Source of the DNA: Trichoplusia ni
Taxonomy: Eukaryota; Arthropoda; Insecta; Lepidoptera; Noctuidae
Assembly: GCF_003590095.1 (NCBI RefSeq)
Contig: NC_039480.1
Location: 12,997,328 to 13,061,327, forward strand
Length of the DNA: 64,000 bases
Reading direction: 5' to 3'
Shown here: positions 27,124 to 39,200 of the stretch, one piece after another
How positions within the stretch are numbered: position 1 is the first letter of the stretch
Layout: the number at the start of each line of letters is the position of its first letter
Program-made: the position numbers and the translations under genes
The notes under the pieces: generated by a model
Databases searched by the model: none
What the model was told of the DNA's origin: nothing
The model's input: the letters and a program-made list of their open reading frames with translations, nothing else

Positions 27124-27167
27124 GGCCTTTAAAGACACATGCATGTACGCATGTGTCTTTAAAGGCC
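27124..27167. repeat. Perfect 44-bp hairpin, 19-bp arms with 6-nt loop
   Basis: The arm GGCCTTTAAAGACACATGC (27124-27142), loop ATGTAC, and exact complement (27149-27167). It sits 300 bp downstream of the Rint1 stop codon, so it may lie in its 3' UTR. The arms are too short for a typical miRNA precursor. Confidence 0.85.
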
Positions 27168-27472
27168 AAAATCGTCAGAGTATGAAAAATTGTGTACCAC
27201 ATTTACTAAGGAACTCGATAACTTAAATGCTTGTAAAAGATTCCGGAATAAATATTTTTGGAGAAAGATTAATTAAATTCCTATTTAAATAGAAATATGT
27301 CAGCAATACTATCAACAGAGTATATCACCTTGCTCTAGAATTACCTTCTGTTATCGGGTAGCCTCGACAAAACCACTTCCCGGAACAGTAGCTCACAAGT
27401 TACACGACAACATGACCCGGCCAATCCACTCAAGTTTTAGCAAACATTTTAAACGCCTCCTCCCTCGTAATT

Positions 27473-30400
27473 TCAGAATAACTCCATGACTGATGACGGA
27501 CTAGCGCTGTCACTCAGGTCTGTCCGCTGGTTCAGTATCTGTAGGGCATGTGCGTGTTGTATGTTGTTGATGTGGTAGTGAGCGAGACTCTCGGCCGCGG
27601 CCCCGGGCTGCTTTGTCAGTACTGCGCGGAGACGACGCGCGTCATCATAGTCTAGGTTCAGCAGGCGGCATGCTTCTAGGAGTCTGTTGTTGAGATTTGT
27701 TGGTCAGTAATTGTTATATTAAAAGGAGGTTAAAGATAAAGGTTGTTCAGTGAATATATGTAGTGTTGTTTTAAAAGAAGGTTAAAGCTAAAGGTTATTC
27801 AATGAATAAATGTAAAAAAGTTAGGGAAATTATGCCATCACTGATTCCGGATCTCGTAAATATATTATCATAAACATTACTCTCAGGTGTATTTCATGAA
27901 CACATTTAAAAGAATTAAAAATTTCAGACTTCTAGCTAATCGAGAAGTGCCTCAAAATTTAGTTACAAAAATCCAACCGGAACGACAAACAAACAAGAAA
28001 GTGATTGTATATAAACGTGGGAATAAAATACATGGCCGATAGTCGAAGATTATATGGATTGGGAGATTATACGGAGGTAGTAGAAGTCTAAATCCGTGTC
28101 CGTATGTCGTAATCTCATGAGTGTACATAAAGTTTGTGTCAACTCACCTAGGTAGTTGGTTGACTTGCGAAGCTACTTTGTTCGGAGGGGCGAAGGCGGG
28201 TACCAGGTTTCGTTTGACGTCATGAGTAAACTGCATAGTACCACCGGTGTTGAACCAACTTTCCAGCACGATTTCCTATGACATAATAATAATAATGCAA
28301 CCTGGTAGAAACGCCAACGGATTTTAAACTAAAGTTCTCAACAAGGCGTCGTTCCTTTGGATCTGGGTGTCCCCGTGCACGTCTTTAAAAAGGACCGGGT
28401 CCTTTTCCCATGAATTTATCTAGTGAATGAAGGGATACATCAATAACATCACGCGGGACCTTTACATACACGATTTTTTCTACACTTGCGCATGTAGTTT
28501 TAAGTTTTAACATTTATCAGAAATGCTTAAACGTGTCAAAAATATAATTTCTCGATTAAGCAGATGTGACCAAACTTTTTAATCATAAATTGAACTTCAT
28601 GTTTAACAGTGCTACTATAGTTATTAAGTGGGTAGGAATAGATATTGGCTCTGGCCGAGTGCAAAAGCACACGGTAGAAGACCCACGTCGCTGCGCTTAC
28701 CGCCATCTCTTAGTACAATAGTGAACTAACTAAAATATGTATTATGTTACCTCGAAGATATAGTTGTCAACGATATCGGCAAGATGTGCTCGCAGTCTAG
28801 TGGTGAGTGTTGGCGCTAGACGTTGAGCAGCTACGGATAGACGAGTGCAGAGAGCGGCTAGCGGGCGGCAGAGCGAGGTCGACACGCTTAGCGCCATCTC
28901 TTCTACGATTAGTAGGCCGTGCCATCTGGTTAAGGAAAGAAGTATTAATACAAAGACTTAAGGGGGATTCTCAAATGATTAAGTAGTCTTCTTTTGAATG
29001 GAACACATCGAAATTAGCTTATTGATTATTTTACATGGAGCTACATAAAAGGGGTAAGACTTAAGCTATACTGGTTTTGTTTTGTTTGAAAGTAAAGTTA
29101 ACATCATTTCAGATGAAAAGGGTACAGAAATAAAAACTAGTGTGAAGTCACTTACCAGTACGCTTTTTACTAGCCCCCACTACCATACATTTCATCGTCC
29201 GAAGTGCTTTTAATCTTCGTAACTTTTTAATGATTAGAGTTATTTATTGGGATTTTTTGGTATATCAATAGTTTTAGGAAATTTGTCTGACGGAATAAAC
29301 AGATTTATATTATTAGATACAGTCAAATAGCCTAATTTATTTTATTTATGGATGAATCCTGACCATCTTTGTCCTCACAAAATCAATACATTAACTACAA
29401 CGGAACTTACTTTTGCCGCTTATAATCCTTTAGCCCAGCTTTAAACTCCAGCAGGATATGTTCGGCGAGCGCGGCGAGGCCGGCGTCTCGTAACCTCGCT
29501 AACAAGGCGGGTGCTTCCGCGAACACGCCCGCTTCCTCAGCTTCGTCCTCCCCAGTGAGAGGCTCTGCTACCGCTAGGTTCACTATTGGTGCTGTCTGTG
29601 GATTAAATATTTGTTTTTATGCAACTGTGTCTTGTAGCGAGAGACGAGACTTTGGAGTAATTAATTAAAATTTTCTAGAATTTTCGGACTAATTTTGAAG
29701 TTTACAAATAGCTTTAAGATACGCTTGATATTTTTGTTAGTTCCTCATCAAAAAGGACCCCTTCAAATGGGAGTTTACCCAATTTAAGCTGTTGTTTAAA
29801 AAAATATATATCTTTTTACATAGGCTAAGAAACATCAATTTGTTTTTAGTTGTAGTCATGTGGCAATGGATACTTACAACATCATACTGGTTCAAATCAG
29901 GGGCTATTGAATTTTGCCGGGACATTTCATTCAGCGCCAAATTCTTGGCACGAACTTCCACTTCCATCAACGACAGTGCTTCTGCAGTAGAATCTAAAAA
30001 CAAAATAAGTTAAGAAATATCTAGTATCACCGAAAACTTTTTATTTCATGTTGGCTTTACTGTAGAAGGCGTTAGCTGCTAATTTAATGGTTATTGACCT
30101 AGTGTCGCAACTAGCGCCACCTGACAAGGCAAACAAAATTTTGCAGACTTTGAGTTACACGAACAACGTGCTTTTAAACTTTGATGCTTTGTAAAATTGT
30201 GCTGTAGTTTTGAACACCAAACTTTCTCTTTATACTTATGTAATAGTGTTAAGAAACTCCAAAAATACCTGTTAGATAGAGCAAGCCTTTTTTTCATGGG
30301 TCTTCATAACTTTGCTCTAGAAAGTGCTGATCGCAGATCATATGGTCAAACTTACCTTTACGAGGTTTCCTGACCCCATCTTCTTCGGGTTCGGAGTACT

Positions 30401-33400
30401 CACTGTCTGAACTATCTGACGAGCTGGCCTCCTCTTCTTCCTCGTGGTGCTGTTGTTGAGTAAAGTTTTGGAACTGACGCCGGTAGTAGTGGAGTTGGAG
30501 GTAGTGCTAGAAGAATGAACGAGTTTATTTAGTCGTGATAAGTACGACAAAAATTGGTACATGCATTTGTAGTGACTTTTATATTACATCTATCATCTAT
30601 GAAGGAATAGTGAACTTTATGAGTGGTATCATAAGGCACAATTTTAAACATCACTGAATCTGAATAGAATTTGAAAGGAATAATCAGTTAGATCATCAAG
30701 GTGTCATAAAAAAAACCAAGTAATTTGCACTGGAAAACTATAGTTATTATTTCACTCTCTCACTATAATGCATGAATGAACCATTATTTGAGCAAGAACG
30801 GCCCAGGAGACGTAACAAAACAGTCTTACAACTACTAAATGACTTACCAAAGAATGTGCCCACTGCAACAACACAGTACGTGTGTGATGAGCTGCATTGA
30901 TCACAGCAGTCAGAGGGTGGGAAGACGCGTCAGCTGATAGGAACGAGTCCACGTGGAGAGAGTCCAGAGCGGCACCTAACAGCTGTGTGAGACGTACGCG
31001 CCATTCTTCTACGAGCTCTAGTTGTAGTTCTAAAAATTGTAGTCTGGAAAGAAAAGAGGTTGATATGTTTGTTTAATCATTCAATGTATGTAGAGCTAAC
31101 ACGTTATTACCTAAACATTGTTCTTCAAAACTTTATCTTCATTTATGTCAGGTTTGCTAGGCTAGCCCAGTAAAACTGTGAGGTATACAAGCCCTATCCA
31201 AGCCTATCCAAGCTCCTTTAAACTCTGTTGAGATAAGGATGAAACAATCAAAATGTTTTCATTATTTTCCCGAGTTACCACTAGCACTATTAATATCGAC
31301 CTTAAATATAATACCTAAAAACGAACCTTCACATAAACTATAAAAACAGATAAACTAGTATATTAGCCTCACCTATGTCCCGGCTGCGGCAACAACACAT
31401 ATCTATCTTCAATGGTCCGCAGTAGTGTCACGAACCAGTCCGCGGCGCGCGGGATCCACAGCGCGGAGCCGGTGGCCGCGCCCGCGCCCGCTCCAACACC
31501 CTCACTCCATTGCGAACAACCGAGACTTTCGTCCATCTTTGCTAGAGCATCTGTGGTAAATATGGGAAATGTTTATAAAAGGTGTTAAAAATGTTGGTAT
31601 TCGATTTTTTAAGTAACATGACTTGCATCACGCAGAAGTAATTAACATTATTTTAAATCTTTATGGATTCACGATTATCTACTTCCCGAAACATTAATAC
31701 AACAAGGCACGGTTGTAAGCTATACTAAAGCAAAGAGGCAAACTTTTGCACAGAGCAATTTAGAGGGCTCTGAATCTTTTAAACAAGTAGGGACAATTCT
31801 TAAACCAATAATAAATGAATCGAAGAAATAAGAAGCCACGCAGCTATTTACAGAGGTTTCTGCTTCTGCGCTTCTGGAGGGAGTTAGGAAGGCTAGACTG
31901 ACCACCAATTTGACGCCTAAATGCGGAAAAGCGAGCCTTTTTTGTCTAATGGCGATGATTGGATAATAACTTCAGTATTACTTACAAGTAAAAAAAAAAA
32001 CAACTTACACTTCTTTTCAACGGACAACCATCTCACAAACGTTTCAGCCTTCGTTAAGATGGACAGTACACTGTTAACATCTTTCCCAGTTATCTCCATC
32101 AATTCTTTCTGGAAGCCTAGTGTCTCATCAACCGCGTGCGCGAACGCTGCGTCGACGTCCACAATATCGCCTTTAGCGGCTTGCGTGTGATACAATGCTA
32201 GGACTGTATGGAGTCTCTCAGCTGATAACGCTATGAGGCCAGAGTTGAATTCGTCCTGGAAATTACAATCAGTTGAGAATTTGTAGAGGCTTGGTATGGA
32301 AATTTGTAAAATTCAAGATCGATTTCTGCTAGTAAAAAAAAAACACATTGTGAGTGAATGCTATTTCCAACTTATGTTAGGCAGACTCGAATCCCGTAGA
32401 AGTATCGAATCTTTCAGTCGTCAATAAATAGACGTAGAATGAGTAAAAGTCAATCTTATACAGTTGACTTAAGGTTGAATTTTCGCAATACCTATTTTTA
32501 TATTGCTTCAGCGCAAATTGAACACATTTTGATAAGTATTTTTTTTCGCATTACAAGAATTAAGGAATGGTACAAGTATCTATACAGATAAAATAATACA
32601 TACCACAGCCCTAACATGCCCCAATTCTATCTTATCGGCGACCGGCTGAACCTGGGTTCTAACAAAGCCCTGATGATGTTTGATCCAAGTAAGGGTCTGT
32701 GTTAAGAACCACTCGGGTCTATCAATACGGGCCGTCTGTCTAGATCCCGTGAAGTGAAACTGGAACCTTTTTTTCAATGGTCGTAACAGAATACGAACGG
32801 GTAGGCAAGGGAGTTTTTCAACTGAAACAAAGGCAATATTACTGCTAAAGGTTGTTGTAATCTAGGAGTTTTAATGCAAATAAGCAACCACTTTCGTGTT
32901 TTCATGACAAGTTTTACATTTTATGTAAGGCCAACGAAATAACTCAATAACTCAATCTGAGCTAGAAACATGACATGGTTATTTTATCAAGTATCTAACA
33001 TAATAAAATAACCATGTTATATGTGACTGAAATTGCGTGTTTTACGATATAGATGATTTGCACTGCAACTATATTTTTTTTACCGCAATTGATTTAGGCA
33101 ACAACAAACAGACAAATAAAGCTGGTCAAGAGCGAGTCCGAAGCGGTCTGACTTGCTACACTGAGGGTTCTGCATAAATAGGCAGAAGTAAAACGATTGA
33201 GTAAAAAAATATATCTAATATATAAAATTCCCGTGTCACGATGTTAGTTACCGTACTCCTCCGAAACGGTTCAACCGATTTTTATGAAATTTTGTATACA
33301 TATTGGGTAGGTCTGAGAATAGAACAACATCTATTTTTCGTACCCCTAAGTGTTAATGGTTGCTCACACTAAAAAAATATATTTTATTTTTCGGATGAAA

Positions 33401-35774
33401 TTGTTTGTTTTTATTTTTTTTATAATGTAGCATTAAAAATACATACAACTAGAAAAAAAAATCGGCAAAACAACGTTTGCCGGGTCAGCTAGTATATATA
33501 TATCTAGGTGGTACCCCAAAAAAAATTTATCCAAATATTGCTTAGCCTCGATTGTTGTTATCATTATAACAGACGGGCGGACAAGCGGAGACAGTGTAGC
33601 CTTAATAAAAGGGTTCCGTTTTTACCCTCAGTTACATAACGCTAAAAGTATTTACCTTTCTTTTGTATATTTACCTTGCCCTGACTCATCTTTCACATCA
33701 GTCATGAAGTCTTCAGGTTCCTCAATAAGGAAAAGGTTTTTAGTCAGACTGGTGAACTTTGCTAGCACTTCTTTTGGAGGCGGGGAAGCTTCTGGTGGAC
33801 TTGAAAATGGCCATTTGAGTGATTTCAGGACTTCTTCGTAACTCCTAAAAACACAATTAGTTATTTGTAAAATTAGATTATGTATTTGTTCTTTCGAAGT
33901 AATAAGATAAGGGAAATCTTTGGGCTATAGAAAAGTTATTAAAATTTGTCATAATTTATCTATTCTGAGTAATAGTAATATTAACATTACTATATTATGA
34001 TCATACTAGCTGTTGCCCGCGACTTCGTCCGCGTGGTTAGAAGATATAAGTTATAATTTATACCTGCCTTCTACATATCTTGTAGGATTCAGTCAGCGTT
34101 TGCAGTGTTAGCGCAAAAAATGTGTTTTTTATGACCTCACATTAGAAACCTCAAAAATTGTAGCCTATTTGTTATTCTGATGTATAAGCTATATTGTGGT
34201 AGTTTCATTCAAATCCATTCAGTAGTTTTTACGTGAAAGAGTAACAAACATCCATACATCCATACTTACAAACTTTCGCCTTTATAATAGTAGTAGGATT
34301 AACATTTTAACATTAGTTACTTACTTAGTAAATTTATCCTTCAGAACATTGTGCCAGTAATGTCTATACTCCCTCACATACATGGCTCGGTGTCCCTTTT
34401 GATAAGCTAGACATCCTTTCCGGAACTCAAGGTACAGTGCAACCATTTGTTCCTCATCATTGGTCTGTTTCATTTGTCGGCTGGGATGATAAAAAACATA
34501 TAAATATTTAGAATGTATATAATGAATCAGTCAGATAGTTATTATAAAAAAATAGAATTTAATACTATTTTAAGACAAATATTTAAGTTTATGATGTAAA
34601 TAAAAAACATCACAATTAAATACCCTACATGGAAAAAAGGAGGATAAATAATCTATTCATAACTGACTGGTAGCCGACCCCAACATAGTTGGGAAAAGGC
34701 TAGGCCAATGATGAAATAATCTATTCATAACAATTTGCCTATAAACAAACTTTTTGTTATCTATAAAAGATTGTATGTTGTCTGTTAGAGAATGCCTCAG
34801 GCATTATATCTGCTGTGCATTGTGTTTATGTATATTGAACATGAATATTAAATATTCACAAAGTACATTTTGAAAACACATTGACATGCAGTTTTCAAAA
34901 TTGAATAACATGTTTTGCATTAAATGGTACCTACTACTTATACTAAAAGTAGAAAATAGCTATAAAACAATAATTTAAAGGTATTGCTTTATTTGAAAAT
35001 ATTCTTCATTTACTATTGTTCATTCATACTTTTGTGGACTGTAAGTATATCAAACTCTGAGCCATACCAAAAGCACAGATACAAAATTTATAAAATAGTT
35101 CAGTTGTTTGCAACTCACCTCATGTCATCAATTTGCTCATAAGTCTTTAAATAAACTAATACTTCTTCCAACTTTTTGATAGCTTCAAACCTGCTTTCAA
35201 CATCATTTCTTAATGGTTCCGTCTTTTTAAGGAATGCTTCAACTTTCTTTTTAAGTTCTTCATTTCTATCACTGAGTTTTTTTACTTGAGTAGAATTTAA
35301 TTCTGACTTCCTTAATGCTGATGATAGCTTTGCTGGCACATCAGCATTGGCTAAATTTAACTGAATAAAAAACACAAGATGTTTTAGTATCAAAGAATCA
35401 GGTAGTCAAATAAACAAAAAATCTTAATCATAACTTGTAAGATTAGGAATAACTACTTAACATTATGTTGGGCTGCTAGATAAAAAGGATGTGGCTTCTG
35501 AACCAAGTAATCAATATTTAAAACATGACAAACAGATCTTGAAAATAATAATAATTAGAATCATGTTTATATAAAAAATCTTAAAATGTAATTCAGGAAG
35601 ATTACTAATAATAGGTTTTACAAATTTAAAAAAGAAACTTACTAGGCCTTGAATTTTATCTCTTTTCAGTACTAATTCATTTTCTAAAGCAGTTGCTGCT
35701 TTCAGCTCATTTATATCGCCTCCTATCCTCAAGTTGAGGTTCTGCTCAATCGCTTTTTTGTCCTCTTCATTCAT
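27473..35774 (-). CDS. Rint1: Rint1 (RAD50-interactor 1 / Tip20 family vesicle tether), 14 coding exons, 834 aa
   Basis: Exons in transcript order: 35774-35643, 35360-35119, 34480-34325, 33844-33675, 32821-32604, 32255-32009, 31550-31373, 31043-30848, 30506-30356, 29993-29878, 29595-29411, 28925-28751, 28275-28148, 27683-27473 (TGA). All are GT-AG with consistent phase. RINT1 binds ZW10 and NBAS/NAG in the NRZ (Dsl1-like) complex that tethers Golgi-derived vesicles at the ER, and it has a reported G2/M role. The N-terminal 125 residues are charged and coiled-coil-like (ZW10-binding part in the family). The RINT1/TIP20 domain follows, with KKRFQFHFTG (250-259) and RIDRPEWF (265-272). Later conserved stretches are WFVTLLRTIEDRY, LQFLELQLELVEEWRVRLTQ and the near-C-terminal FTHDVKRNLVPAF. 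Length is close to the human protein (about 790). Exon 9 carries a His/Glu/Ser-rich acidic insert at about 533-560. Confidence 0.93.
32973..33017. repeat. Perfect 15-bp inverted repeat in a Rint1 intron
   Basis: ACATGGTTATTTTAT (32973-32987) is exactly complemented by 33003-33017 across a 15-nt loop. It lies in the intron between Rint1 exons 4 and 5, just downstream in plus coordinates of exon 5. Confidence 0.6.
33121..33635 (+). repeat. Old interspersed repeat split by a nested Helitron
   Basis: The left part (33121-33213) holds GAGCGAGTCCGAAGCGGTCT and GAGGGTTCTGCATA. The right part (33571-33635) holds GACGGGCGGACAAGCGGAGA, AAAAGGGTTCCG and TTTTTACCC, matching the block order at 14941. These two parts look like the two ends of one lepidopteran repeat, and the intact Helitron 33214-33492 sits between them. 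Confidence 0.45.
33214..33492 (+). mobile_element. Non-autonomous Helitron-like element (279 bp)
   Basis: Starts TCTAATATATAAAATTCCCG, preceded by A, and ends GCCGGGTCAGCTAG, followed by T. That is the A|TC...CTAG|T signature of Helitron insertion, without target duplication. A second, 3'-degraded copy of the same 5' end lies at 58150. It has no Rep/helicase ORF, so it depends on an autonomous partner. Located in the intron between Rint1 exons 4 and 5. Confidence 0.75.
34006..34298 (-). mobile_element. Non-autonomous Helitron-like element (293 bp)
   Basis: Read on the minus strand it starts A|TCCTACTACTATTATAAAGG and ends GAAGTCGCGGGCAACAGCTAG|T. The CTAG terminus is preceded by a GC-rich stretch able to form the usual short 3' hairpin. 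The 3' end is shared with the elements at 60055 and 52541, while the 5' half differs from 60055. Lies in the intron between Rint1 exons 3 and 4. Confidence 0.75.
34646..34731 (+). mobile_element. 5'-truncated LINE tail (50 bp) flanked by perfect 18-bp target duplication
   Basis: The insert 34664-34713 begins TGACTGGTAGCCGACCCCAA and ends GGCTAGGCCAATGATG, the 3' end of a non-LTR retrotransposon that I recognise as common in Lepidoptera (GATGATG-type tail). AAATAATCTATTCATAAC occurs at both 34646-34663 and 34714-34731. This indicates target-primed reverse transcription and a recent insertion. Located in Rint1 intron 2. Confidence 0.8.
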
Positions 35775-36221
35775 ATTGTCAAGATTATTTTAAATACATG
35801 TGGTTTTGGAATCAAAACGTATTCCATTTATTAATTAACATCGAAACTATAAAAGCAGCGAAATTCTAACAAATCATAATAAACGTCAACGAAGAGACAG
35901 ACACGAATCAATACATCTTGACAGTACGTTTAGTAATAAGTTGTTGTGATACCATCTTGAACACTTTTGACCACTGAATGTTTTAAGCTTCCATTACATA
36001 ATCATTTGCTTGGATTCATTAAAAATCTCGTGTGTTAAATAAAGTTATTTCCTTTTTATTTTATACAATAATAATCTTTTAACAATAACAATATTTATTG
36101 CTAAACGTGGACCATCGGTCGGCCACTCTCTATTTATTTATGTCAAGTGTCAACTGCAGTGTTGTTGTGTGTTGTCTGTCCTATTTATTTTCACCGTACT
36201 TTGTTACAATATAATACGAAA
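35775..36221. promoter_or_regulatory. Shared bidirectional promoter region of Rint1 and MBOAT7
   Basis: Only 447 bp separate the two divergent start codons. The region is AT-rich with no obvious TATA box at either side. On the plus side an upstream ORF (36140-36214) ends 7 nt before the MBOAT7 ATG. The compact head-to-head layout suggests co-regulation of two broadly expressed genes; this is inference from spacing. Confidence 0.6.
36140..36214 (+). CDS. Short upstream ORF before MBOAT7 (24 codons)
   Basis: The ATG at 36140 opens 24 codons and stops with TAA at 36212-36214, 7 nt before the main start. It is in another frame from the main ORF. If transcription starts upstream of it, it could reduce translation of the acyltransferase. 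The transcription start is unknown. Confidence 0.3.
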   Translation: MSSVNCSVVVCCLSYLFSPYFVTI

Positions 36222-39200
36222 ATGTTTGCATTTATTACAAAAAATAAAAACGACATAATATATCTATCATTACTTCTGTTCAGTGTTGGAGTGGGGCCTC
36301 GTTATAGAGCTTTAAAGTCGGTGGAAGCTAAAAAATGGGCCGGCAGTATTCTTGGGCTGATATTGATAATCATTGTATCTGGATATAATGCTGTGCATCC
36401 AATTCTATCCGCACTTCTTGGTATAATTGTTATAAAGGCTGCCACAGTCAAGTAAGTCTTGTAACTTTATCTATTGCGACTTATTCAATTAAGTAATGAA
36501 ACTTAACAATGTCATACATAAGCCTATTAGTCTGAAAAATATAAAGCTTTACATTCGTTTCAGGTACTGCCATATAGCGACATTCTTCTTGATGTTCTCT
36601 TACCTATTTTTCTTCCGAATGGCAGACAAGTTTGGCCTGCAATTACCTTCAGGACAGACCAACTTAATAGAAATGATACTAGTACTCAGAGTTGTGGGAG
36701 TATCGTTTGAAATCAATGGTTCTTGGTTGGCTGTTGGGAAAGCTAAGAAACAAGAACAGGAACAGAAAGATGTTAAAGAAAAAGATGATGAATTTCTTGA
36801 AATAATCAATCCAGATTTTTTGGACCTTTTTCATTATGCCTTTAATTATATTGGACTCCTGACAGGTAAAGTGTTTATTTTCATCTATAATACCTACACT
36901 TTTTCTATTGTAGTAATTATGAATCTTTAATTACAAACTTTGGGTTAAAAAAAACTATGTAAATTAAGTTATACATATAAAGAAAAGTATTATACTTTAT
37001 TTATGTTCTGTAACCCAAAATAGTAATTAAAGTAAAATTAAGTAAATTGGTGTGCTATTGAGTAGCCCTAGGAACATTTGAGTTTATAATAATTTGTGTG
37101 ATAAAATTATGTTGTTTCCTAGTTTAAACCCAGCTTTAAAAACAGCAATATGTTTGAGAGGGAACAAGAGGCTAGGTTGTTATTGAGTTCAGTTGGCTGT
37201 TAAATTCTGTTAATAAGCTTTTCTTCACTATACCTATTTAAATCATTAAAACGGTAAGTGTGTTAATAACATGTAAGTGTGGTAATAAATCCACAATCTA
37301 TCTTTATTACCTTAGTTACTGCAACAAACAACAATTGTATGTTAATTATTTTGTCATCAACAGAATCTAAAACACAGAAAGTTTTGTTAGTTTATACCAC
37401 ATAGTTTGTTTTTTAATCTAGTTTCTACATTTAAAGTCTTAATTATTCTACTTTTGGGATTTTTGATCAGGTGTTCTAATAAGAGCCTTCAAAAAGCTAA
37501 AATTCTCAATATGGCAAGGACTACCAATAATAATTCCAAAACAGGGCAAAAGTTCTCTTCATATTGATGTGGATAGAAAGATACCTAGATAATAAGTTAG
37601 TTACTTTTTAAACTAAAGTTTCTAGCATCCAATTGAAAAGAAGATGACTTTTGCTGTATATTTATAACTCCTTAACATTTATGCTAGTGGGCTCTGTGTT
37701 CAGACAAAAAGTGTATTCATTATTTCAGGTCCATACTACAGGTACAGAACCTATAATGATTACTTCTACCTACCATACAGTAAATATGTAGACTGCTTTG
37801 GTTTCACAATCAACACACTTCGGATGGTTCCTGTCTATATATCCATGTATCTGGCCTTCTCGAACATATGGCCTTTAGAGGTAAGTAATTTTTATTGAGT
37901 AAGTATTTTTAAACTTTTGGGCAGAGTAAATCTTGCTTTAATTTCTCTTTTTCTTTGTATTTTTTTAATGACTCCCGCACTAAGGAATTTAGTCCTTGTG
38001 TCCCTTAGTTATCACAATCATTTAAGTCAAAGACACCCAGACTCAGAACAAGTATTCGTGGATTACACAAACGCTTGGCTTATGCGGGCATGGAACTCGC
38101 GAGACGTCGCTCAGTCATTTTGACGTAGTGACCCTAACCATCACAGACACTATTACAGGATTGATCTCTAAACATGCATTCATATTACAGTACATTTTAA
38201 CGGAGGACCACAACAACAGGAACTTTGTGTACCGTATGATGTACCCTTGGGCCATATTCGCCGCATTCCGTCAGCGCATATATGCGGGCATGACGTTAGC
38301 GGAGAGTGTATGCACGTCAGCCGGCTTCGGAGCGTACCCAGTGCAGGGGAGGAACAGATCAGGTCATGGCCCGACAGTGGGCTATATGAAGTTGAAAGAG
38401 ATGTAAGTTATAATTCTGTGTCTATATAAGGTTTTTTTTTCGTTTTATCACAATCTGTGCATTCATTTGAAGGCGCAGTATGAAAGACCATTATTATTCG
38501 GAGCTTTTTGCAGCCTACACTTGGTGCAACATTAGAAAAATCCCTCCTGTCTTCACAAATCTTTAACCATGACCTTGACCATCTTTGATCATGACCATGA
38601 CATGTCGGAAAATATCTTAACAAGACTGACGAATCTGTTATACATATTATTACTAAAATGTATCATCTATTCTTCAGGTCAGAAGAAGAAGCAAGGAACT
38701 CAGAATACGACTTCAACACAGTTGAGTCGATGGACGTATGGGGTTGCGAGACTGTTGTTACGCTCCGGGATTCTATGAAAGTGTGGAACAAAGCCGTGCA
38801 GTACTGGGTCGCCATGGTTGTTTATAAGAGATTCCCGATCAAGCCTTTGAAGTAAGTTGTTATTGCCTCTTGATGATAAAAATAATGGTTAAAATTATAA
38901 TAATATTTAGTGTATCGGTTGACAGGATTCTATTTTTAGGAAGAGAAGGACTAGTAGGTACTAGTTTTCTTTGCCTGCACACTTGCTGGTTGCCGATTTT
39001 AGGTCTCAAGTTTCGTCAAGGATTTCCGTCGTCCGTCTGTTCTAAACGGTCTATCCGAACGCGTTTACAAAGAGGGTGATTTTTACAACCGATTAAACAA
39101 CTTCAATCAGCTTCCCGCCGAAATGTCCTTACTATGCCTAATTCTTACTTAAAGCTTTCGATGAAATTTTGAAATTCTTAATTGTTATTCCAGGATTCAC

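Larger units (their letters stand above)
22992..27472. other. Tail-to-tail intergenic region between SLC17 and Rint1
   Basis: Contains the 3' UTR of the transporter (first AATAAA at 23254), a tRNA-derived SINE (24785-25012), a perfect palindrome (27124-27167) and the likely 3' UTR of Rint1. A minus-strand open frame at 25907-26110 has no recognisable feature. No further gene is seen. Confidence 0.6.

Noticed and set aside
31917..32195. Plus-strand 89-codon frame at the same place as Rint1 exon 6
   Set aside because: Antisense shadow of a well-supported Rint1 exon.
37917..38123. 68-codon open frame in MBOAT7 intron 3
   Set aside because: Overlaps a dispersed repeat also present at 61494; intronic and without acyltransferase similarity.
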